Shown: positions 36,222 through 40,872 of the stretch, one piece after another
Layout: every line of letters begins with the position of its first letter
Numbering within the stretch: position 1 is the stretch's first letter
Assembly: GCA_944325505.1 (NCBI GenBank)
Contig: CALVAJ010000021.1
Coordinates: forward strand, 1-40,872
From: an uncultured Bacteroidales bacterium
GTDB lineage: Bacteria; Bacteroidota; Bacteroidia; Bacteroidales; UBA932
Direction: 5' to 3'
Length of the DNA: 40,872 bases
The notes under the pieces: model-generated
What the model saw: the letters and a program-made list of their open reading frames with translations, nothing else
Told to the model about the DNA's origin: nothing
The model's database searches: none
Translations under genes and position numbers: made by a program

Positions 36222-36311
36222 ATGAGAGAATTTTTACTGGAACTGGTCAAAAGAGTCGGAGCACTGCTGCTGGTGGCCGGTGTTCTCTCTTCTTTTATCT
36301 GGCTATCTTAA
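36222..36311 (+). CDS. Possible 29-residue membrane peptide
   Basis: An ATG at 36222 opens 29 codons to a TAA: a short charged start (MREFLLELVKR) and a hydrophobic stretch (VGALLLVAGVLSSFIWL) long enough for one membrane segment. It lies 86 bases after the radical SAM gene and 31 bases before a strong terminator, so it would be the last gene of that transcript. It could also be a remnant of a lipoprotein signal peptide, since it resembles the n- and h-regions of the two lipoproteins, or a chance frame. No Shine-Dalgarno is visible, which is common in this phylum. Confidence 0.4.
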   Translation: MREFLLELVKRVGALLLVAGVLSSFIWLS

Positions 36312-36342
36312 CTTCTGATGAGATTACTGAAATAATTTTATG

Positions 36343-36388
36343 GAGGGTGACCTAAAAGCCATAAGGCATTGGAGTCACTCTCTTTTTT
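36343..36388 (+). terminator. Rho-independent terminator of the radical SAM unit
   Basis: A 9-bp stem with one G-U pair (36343-36351 with 36374-36382), a loop that contains a small GCC-ATAA-GGC hairpin, and a T run at 36383-36388 continuing TATTTG. It is a classic intrinsic terminator. Confidence 0.85.
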
Positions 36389-36983
36389 ATTTGATAGAAT
36401 CATATTGTCGGGATGACACCGGAAAACTGAATCCCTCCCACCAGAGGGTGGGCCCCTCCCGTTCACGAGGCCACGGGCAGCCACGGTTTCCCTCATGCCA
36501 TCCCGACACGAGTCCCACACAAGACCCTGCTTTTTTTGCGCCGTCCCGGATTTCGGTAATGGGATAATGCGGACAAAAGCATCCTGTGATGATGCGGAGA
36601 GCGACATTTCTTGCACACCTGGAAATGGATGGTCTGTGTAATTTATTGAAAATGTTGTGATTTCCTCGTAGCGCCTACTGCAGGTGTCACACTTTTGCGC
36701 ACACCTGCAGTGACGGATGTGCCCTGCAGGTGCATAGAATGAGGTTTGACAACTGCAGGTGTAACATCTCACGGCACACCTTCGGTTGATGGTTTTACGG
36801 ATTCCTTTGAATATCAGTTGGTTTCGAGTATTGCCCATTTCCAGGTGTGCTGCCCCGTGCGTCATTTCTACCGCAGCCTGATTTCACTCTGACCGGTCGT
36901 TTGTTTGTCATTCCGACCGGATGACGAAGTCCGGGGCGGAGAGTTACTCTTTCACTGTTTTTAGCGGATTATTCGTTAAAATA
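36389..36983. other. Non-coding stretch with intergenic repeats
   Basis: I see no gene here. A minus-strand frame of 175 codons covers it but has no domain and Cys-rich translated repeats that follow from the DNA repeats. An inverted repeat TGTCGGGATG lies at 36406-36415 and 36499-36508. The repeat cluster of 36613-36850 lies in the middle. GTCATTCCGACCGGATGACG near 36907 resembles Bacteroidetes intergenic repeats I recall. It marks the border between the conserved chromosome part and the fimbrial operon. Confidence 0.6.
36613..36850. repeat. Cluster of CTGCAGGTGT/ACACCTGCAG repeats
   Basis: Seven copies of one short motif within 240 bases, in both orientations: GCACACCTG 36613, CTGCAGGTGT 36678, GCACACCTGCAG 36699, CTGCAGGTG 36724, CTGCAGGTGT 36753, GCACACC 36774, CAGGTGTGC 36842. 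The second and third form an 11-bp perfect hairpin (36677-36687 with 36701-36711). Confidence 0.7.
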
Positions 36984-37015
36984 TTTGGAAATCAATGAGT
37001 GGAGAAATAACTTTG
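36984..37015 (+). promoter_or_regulatory. Consensus promoter of the fimbrial operon
   Basis: TTTG at 36984-36987, 20 bases, then TAACTTTG at 37008-37015: a full match to the Bacteroidetes consensus. It predicts a transcript start near 37022, 22 bases before the ATG at 37044. Confidence 0.8.
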
Positions 37016-37043
37016 CGGTTTCCGATACATACAATATCATACA

Positions 37044-37863
37044 ATGAATCAATTGATTTCGAAACCAACGGCCCTCCGGTCCCGGGACAATAGCACCTGG
37101 GGGGGGGAAATCGTTCCGATGCTATAGGCAGGCCGTACTGTGTACGGCAGTCCTCTCTTTCATTCTGACCCTGTTCCCGAGTCATCCTGCCACGGCGCAG
37201 GAGCGCCCCGACACTACAATCAACCATCACCCCGTCACCGCTTTCGACCCAGGGTGGATAGCACGCTACTACGGTCTGGACTGGAATGCTTCCGGTGCGG
37301 ACGGGAGCGCCGTGTCCGCTTCCGTGTCTGACGGCCGTCTCCGGGACGGGCAGACTTCCGGGAAAGCCGAAGATGCGGACAGCTACACCCTCTCCCTGCG
37401 GGCCAACCTGCTGCGCTGGGCCACGCTCACGCCGGACCTCGGCATCGAGTGGCGCATCAGCCCGTCCGTGGGCATTATGGTGAACGGCTCGTGGACTTCG
37501 TGGACATGGAATGACAACGCCCGCCGCTATGCCCTCTGGGAAGTAATGCCGGAAGTGCGCTGGTATCTGGGTGAGAAAAAAGCCTGGTATGTGGGCGCGA
37601 TGTTCAAGGCCGGCCAGTTCAACTACAAGCTCTCCGGCACCGGCCGTCAGGGTGACCTTCTCGGCGGCGGCATCACCGGCGGCTACCAGCTGCCTCTGAC
37701 CGAAGCCCTTTCTATGGACTTCACCCTCGGACTTGGCTATCTGAATGCCGATACGGAGAGATACGATGTGATTGACGGAGTGCGGGTGCGCAGCGGCAAT
37801 GAGACGAAACACTGGTGGGGGCCGGTCAACGCCGGAGTGACACTGGTATGGAAGATATTTTAA
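37044..37863 (+). CDS. DUF3575 fimbrial-operon protein, out of frame at a G9 tract
   Basis: The ATG at 37044 reads through MNQLISKPTALRSRDNSTW into the G run at 37099-37107, then off frame to a stop near 37163. The frame of the body begins at AAA 37108 and gives a signal peptide (QAVLCTAVLSFILTLFPSHPATAQ in part) and mature residues from ERPD onwards, but has no start codon of its own upstream. Removing one G (or adding two) joins them into one protein of about 273 residues. The body is DUF3575-like: LRANLLRWATLTPDLGIEWRI, WEVMPEVRWYLG, ending LVWKIF. Such proteins head fimbrial operons in Bacteroidetes. A GTG at 37312 opens an incomplete protein without a signal peptide. A sequencing error in the tract is the alternative explanation. 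Confidence 0.75.
37099..37107 (+). repeat. Poly-G tract, nine G
   Basis: The longest homopolymer of G in the window, located between the predicted start codon (37044) and the signal peptide of the DUF3575 protein, downstream of a consensus promoter. Eight G would put the gene in frame; nine put it out. Confidence 0.9.
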
Positions 37864-37880
37864 GAAAGGAGGACGAGACG

Positions 37881-38870
37881 ATGAAAACGAACAGCATATA
37901 CAAGACATCACTTTTGACGGCAGCCCTGCTGCTGGCCGCTACCTCCTGCGTGAAGGACGAACTTCACGACACGCCCCATCCGGACACCGGAAAAATCACC
38001 GTCACCGCCGACTGGACCGACCGGGGCGAGGGCGTGGACATCCCTGCGGAGTGGACAGTGACGATGGGCGACTACACCGGCACGGAGACCGGAGAGACCC
38101 ATGCGCCGGATTACCTTTTTAATCCCGGCGATTACACCCTCGCAGTGTATAACATCCCCGAGAACATCACGATAAGCGGCACCACCGCCACCGTATCCCC
38201 GGATTCCAAGGTGAGGGTGGGTCAAAAGGAGGAATTTCAAGGCTTGCGCAGAAGAGAAAACCGCAGTGTACTGTCGTACATGAGGATTTTCGATTCAAGC
38301 GTAACGCAGAAATTACCCTTTTCAGCCACCCTCATCAGCAATGCTCCCGGCTGGCTTATGACTTCCGTGCAGGAAGTGACCATCGAGGCCGACACTGACT
38401 ATGACCTGACAGCAGCGATGCACCAGCAGGTACGCCAGCTTACCCTCGTCATCGAGCCAACGGGCGATGCGGCGGACAGGATAGAGAGCATCGAAGGCGC
38501 ATTGTCAGGAGTGGCAGGCACGATGGACTTCGCCACCGGAACCTACGGAGCGGCATCCGATGTCGCCCTGCGCTTCACCAGGATAACCGAGGGTGACGAT
38601 GTCGGCAAATGGACCGCCACCGTGCGGCTTCTGGGCATCGCAGACAACCTCCAAAGGCTGACTGCCACACTGACATACTCAAACGGTAATCCACAGCCTA
38701 CGGAACTTGAGAGCGACCTCACGGCAGCCCTTGCTGATTTCAACGCCGACAAGACAGAGCCGCTCACCCTCGGCGGCACCATAGCCGAGACCCCGACTGA
38801 AGCCGGAGTGGAAGCCGGCATCACCGACTGGGAGAAGATTGACGGCGGCAGAGTGGATGCCGAGATGTAA
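37881..38870 (+). CDS. DUF5119 fimbrial-operon lipoprotein, carrying an inserted element
   Basis: A protein of 329 residues. ATG 37881 is preceded by AAAGGAGG (37865-37872), an unusually strong Shine-Dalgarno for this phylum. The lipobox is ATSC. The DUF5119 pattern is clear: TGKITVTADWTDRGEGVDIP, VYNIPENITISGTTATV, then QVRQLTLVIEPTGDAADRIES and PLTLGGTIAETPTEAGVEA. Residues about 111-152 do not fit the family and come from the 123-bp repeat at 38212-38334, which keeps the frame open. FimB/Mfa2-like proteins hold this place as fimbrial anchors or assembly factors; I infer the same here. Starts 17 bases after the DUF3575 gene. Confidence 0.85.
   Translation: MKTNSIYKTSLLTAALLLAATSCVKDELHDTPHPDTGKITVTADWTDRGEGVDIPAEWTVTMGDYTGTETGETHAPDYLFNPGDYTLAVYNIPENITISGTTATVSPDSKVRVGQKEEFQGLRRRENRSVLSYMRIFDSSVTQKLPFSATLISNAPGWLMTSVQEVTIEADTDYDLTAAMHQQVRQLTLVIEPTGDAADRIESIEGALSGVAGTMDFATGTYGAASDVALRFTRITEGDDVGKWTATVRLLGIADNLQRLTATLTYSNGNPQPTELESDLTAALADFNADKTEPLTLGGTIAETPTEAGVEAGITDWEKIDGGRVDAEM
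38212..38334. mobile_element. MITE-like 123-bp element inside the DUF5119 gene
   Basis: The ends are inverted repeats: TGAGGGTGG at 38212-38220 and CCACCCTCA at 38326-38334, with imperfect pairing continuing inwards for about 26 bases (AAAAGG and AATTTC with CCTTTT and GAAATT). The centre is also palindromic (GTAC...GTAC with AAAACC and GGATTTT), so the whole element folds as a hairpin. No transposase gene, no clear target-site duplication. The length of 41 codons preserves the frame. The sequence resembles dispersed repeats I recall in Bacteroides genomes. Confidence 0.7.
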
Positions 38871-38932
38871 AACTTACCGGAAAGATAATTTAAAAGATAT
38901 ACGGAAAAGAAATATAATAAATTTAAGATACG

Positions 38933-39850
38933 ATGAATACTAAGTTTTTTGCACTCGCAACGCTTGCCCTCAGCCTGGCAGCCTGCACCAACGACAACGA
39001 AGCAATAGACAACAGCCCCGTGGCGGCACGCATCAACGCCGAAATCTCCAACACTGTAACCACCCGCGCCAGCGGCACCACTTGGGCCCAGTACGACCAG
39101 ATAGGTGTCTCCACCATAGCAGGAACGGGTACTTATTACAACAACGTGTGCTACGAATGGAACGGCAGCAGCTTTACCACACCGTCGGAGAACGCCATCT
39201 ACTTCCAGACTCCCGAGAGCGTGACCTTCCGCGCCTACTATCCGTTTACGGGCACACCCGGCGAATCTGCGGGCGTATTGACCGGAGTCAGCACGGGAAG
39301 TGAGAACCAGACGGCTGAAAACCGGCCCCTCATCGACTTCCTCTATGCCACCGGAGCCACTGCCGATACGCACCATCCTACGATAGACTTCACCGACAAC
39401 ACCAAGGACAACGGAAGGGACTGTTCCTTCCACCACTGCATGAGCCAGATCACCCTCACCTTCGAGGCAGGCAGCGGAGTAAGTTTCACCGCTGTCAAGC
39501 CTGTAAGCTACAAGCTCTCCGGACTGACGCTGACGGGCAGCTTCGACACCGAAACCGGCGTAGCCGAGGCGGATGAGAACGTGCGGGCAGCCGACCTCAC
39601 CATGGGACTGGGCGGCGCACTCATCTCGTCGGTCATCCTCTTTCCGCAGACCATAACAAGCATTGGTCTGACCGTGGTGTACAACGACAATGACTACAAC
39701 GCCACGCTCACCGTACCCGACGGCGCAATGAAAGCCGGCAACAATTACACATGGACCGTCACCGTCCGCAACAAGGACCTGAGCGTCGGTTCGGCTGTCA
39801 TCAGCGACTGGAATCCGGTAAACGGCGGCAATGTGAGTGCAGACTTATAG
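38933..39850 (+). CDS. Fimbrillin family protein
   Basis: A protein of 305 residues with lipobox LAAC. It matches Mfa_like/fimbrillin proteins: NAEISNTVTTRASGTTW (the Arg before Ala-Ser fits the family's proteolytic maturation site), WNGSSFTTPSENAIYFQTPESVTFRAYYPF, a central FHHCMSQITLTFEAG and the family end SDWNPVNGGNVSADL. It is exported as a lipoprotein and likely forms the fimbrial stalk or tip. It lies 62 bases after the DUF5119 gene. Confidence 0.92.
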   Translation: MNTKFFALATLALSLAACTNDNEAIDNSPVAARINAEISNTVTTRASGTTWAQYDQIGVSTIAGTGTYYNNVCYEWNGSSFTTPSENAIYFQTPESVTFRAYYPFTGTPGESAGVLTGVSTGSENQTAENRPLIDFLYATGATADTHHPTIDFTDNTKDNGRDCSFHHCMSQITLTFEAGSGVSFTAVKPVSYKLSGLTLTGSFDTETGVAEADENVRAADLTMGLGGALISSVILFPQTITSIGLTVVYNDNDYNATLTVPDGAMKAGNNYTWTVTVRNKDLSVGSAVISDWNPVNGGNVSADL

Positions 39851-39876
39851 ACAGAACATTTAAAACCTGAGGAATC

Positions 39877-40872
39877 ATGAGTTTCAGACATCTATCATAT
39901 ATACTCTCCGGTGCGGCAGTGCTGCTTCTCTCAGCGACCGCCTGCACGCAGGACGAACCGGCGGACGGCACCCGTCTGCCTGAGGGTGAATATCCTTTGA
40001 TTATCAACGCCACCGGACTCTCTGTAGAGGCTACCCCTGCTTCGCGTGCCACCGTGGACGGCAACTGGGACGGAGTCACCTCCGTAGCCCTCAGCGTGGG
40101 CGGCATTGTGAAGGAGTACAGCGTGACAACCACTGACACCGAGAAGAAGACCGCCACGCTCTCACGCGAGAACGACCCGTTCTGGTGGACGAGCCGCGAC
40201 CCGATTACCGTATCGGCATGGTGGCCCTGCAAAGATGACGGGGACAATCTCCTGACAACCATGCCCTCCGTGGTGGTGAAACAAGACCAAAGCACACAGA
40301 AAGCCTTTGCAGCCAGCGACTTCATCGCTGCCATCGACAAGACCGTGCAGTTCGACACCCCGACGCTTGAGTTCAGCCACCGCACGGCGCGTATAACGGT
40401 TCTTCTTAAACCGGGAGACGGCATCACGAGCGTGACGGGAGCCGATGTTTATGTCACCGGCTTGAGCACGGATAAAAACAATCCCGCCACTATCAAAACA
40501 TACGCGCCGGGCACCGACACCTACGAGGCACTGACCGCCCCGCAGACCGTTGCGAAAGGCGAGCCGTTCATCCGCGTGGAACTTGGCGGCGGAACCTTCT
40601 ACTTCCGCCCGCAGAACGACGTCGTATTAGAGGCGGGCAACCGCTATACCTACACCGTCAATGTGAACGCCACCGGCCTGACGCTGGAGGGCTGCACCAT
40701 CGGCGGCTGGACTGACGGCGGCAGCGAGAGCGGCACGGCAGAGGATTTGGGTTATTTCATACAGGACGACGGCAGCTACACAGTCTACACCGCTAACGGC
40801 CTGCTGGCATGGAACGAAGCTGCACAAAAAGACCAATCGATAAATTGTACCCTCTCCGCCGACATCAACATG
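39877..40872 (+). CDS. Fimbrillin family protein with GLUG-like end, cut by the window edge
   Basis: The frame is open from ATG 39877 to the last base, 332 codons, so the gene is partial at the 3' end. A signal peptide with lipobox ATAC is followed by a fimbrillin domain: LSVEATPASRATVDGNWDG, WWPCKDDGDN, LEFSHRTARITVLLKPG, and AGNRYTYTVNVNATGL with GCTIGGWTDGG. The sequence then goes into DDGSYTVYTANGLLAWNEAA, the start of the GLUG-motif beta-helix region found in long fimbrillins, probably an adhesive tip. It starts 26 bases after the previous stop; GAGGAA precedes the ATG. Confidence 0.88.
   Translation, partial: MSFRHLSYILSGAAVLLLSATACTQDEPADGTRLPEGEYPLIINATGLSVEATPASRATVDGNWDGVTSVALSVGGIVKEYSVTTTDTEKKTATLSRENDPFWWTSRDPITVSAWWPCKDDGDNLLTTMPSVVVKQDQSTQKAFAASDFIAAIDKTVQFDTPTLEFSHRTARITVLLKPGDGITSVTGADVYVTGLSTDKNNPATIKTYAPGTDTYEALTAPQTVAKGEPFIRVELGGGTFYFRPQNDVVLEAGNRYTYTVNVNATGLTLEGCTIGGWTDGGSESGTAEDLGYFIQDDGSYTVYTANGLLAWNEAAQKDQSINCTLSADINM

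Noticed and set aside
36338-36865. Minus-strand frame of 175 codons in the intergenic gap
   Set aside because: No signal, domain or start context. Its Cys-rich runs come from the repeated DNA motif, and it crosses a terminator.
37312-37863. GTG start for the DUF3575 protein
   Set aside because: It would drop the signal peptide and 37 mature residues that are in frame upstream; the frame and promoter point to ATG 37044 with a shifted G tract.
36976-37911. Minus-strand frame of 311 codons over the DUF3575 gene
   Set aside because: Antisense to a gene with clear family motifs.
1-40872. CRISPR arrays, rRNA, insertion sequences with transposase
   Set aside because: No regularly spaced repeats, rRNA-like stretch or transposase frame was seen on either strand.

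Overview
The window looks like a chromosome segment of a Bacteroidota member, most likely order Bacteroidales, with roughly balanced base composition. The evidence is a SusC/SusD pair, DUF3078, a fimbrillin operon, lipoproteins of the Bacteroidetes type, and repeated promoter boxes of the Bacteroidetes form TAnnTTTG (often with TTTG about 20 bases upstream) in front of predicted transcription units. I saw no rRNA, tRNA, CRISPR array, integrase or transposase.

Layout. 210-1842: a secreted carboxypeptidase-regulatory-like protein (minus) and an HD-domain hydrolase (plus), divergently transcribed. 1956-10612: a four-gene nutrient-uptake operon (lipoprotein calcineurin-like phosphoesterase, SusC, SusD, BACON-type lipoprotein) closed by a strong bidirectional terminator at 10631-10675. 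10706-15344 (minus): rimP-nusA-infB. 15510-18970 (plus): the lipid A genes lpxD-lpxC-lpxA and a WbqC-like gene; lpxC lacks the FabZ half usual in this phylum. 19028-22061 (minus): a FadL/OmpP1-like porin and an unusual Trp/Tyr/His- then Ser/Arg-rich lipoprotein. 22219-27092 (plus): proS, a DUF3078 protein, tilS and cutC. 27225-29003 (minus): sppA, separated from cutC by a branched inverted repeat. 29125-34485 (plus): a TonB-dependent receptor, a heavy-metal-associated (HMA) protein, NfnA, NfnB and a small lipoprotein. 34598-36311 (plus): a second lipoprotein of the same family, a radical SAM/SPASM enzyme and a possible 29-residue membrane peptide, closed by a terminator at 36343-36388.

About 36389-36983 is non-coding and carries a cluster of short inverted and direct repeats. 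From about 36984 to the end lies a fimbrial operon that looks compositionally richer in G and C: a DUF3575 protein, a DUF5119 protein, a fimbrillin, and a fimbrillin that runs off the window. A consensus promoter (36984-37015) leads to an ATG at 37044, and a run of nine G (37099-37107) puts that ATG out of frame with the signal peptide and body of the DUF3575 protein. Losing one G restores the frame, which suggests an ON/OFF phase switch, here OFF. The DUF5119 gene contains a 123-bp hairpin-forming element with terminal inverted repeats, inserted in frame.

The least described biology is (i) the radical SAM enzyme with two diverged lipoproteins, one of them placed directly behind a ferredoxin:NADP oxidoreductase, and (ii) the apparent homopolymer switch and the MITE-like insertion in the fimbrial operon.
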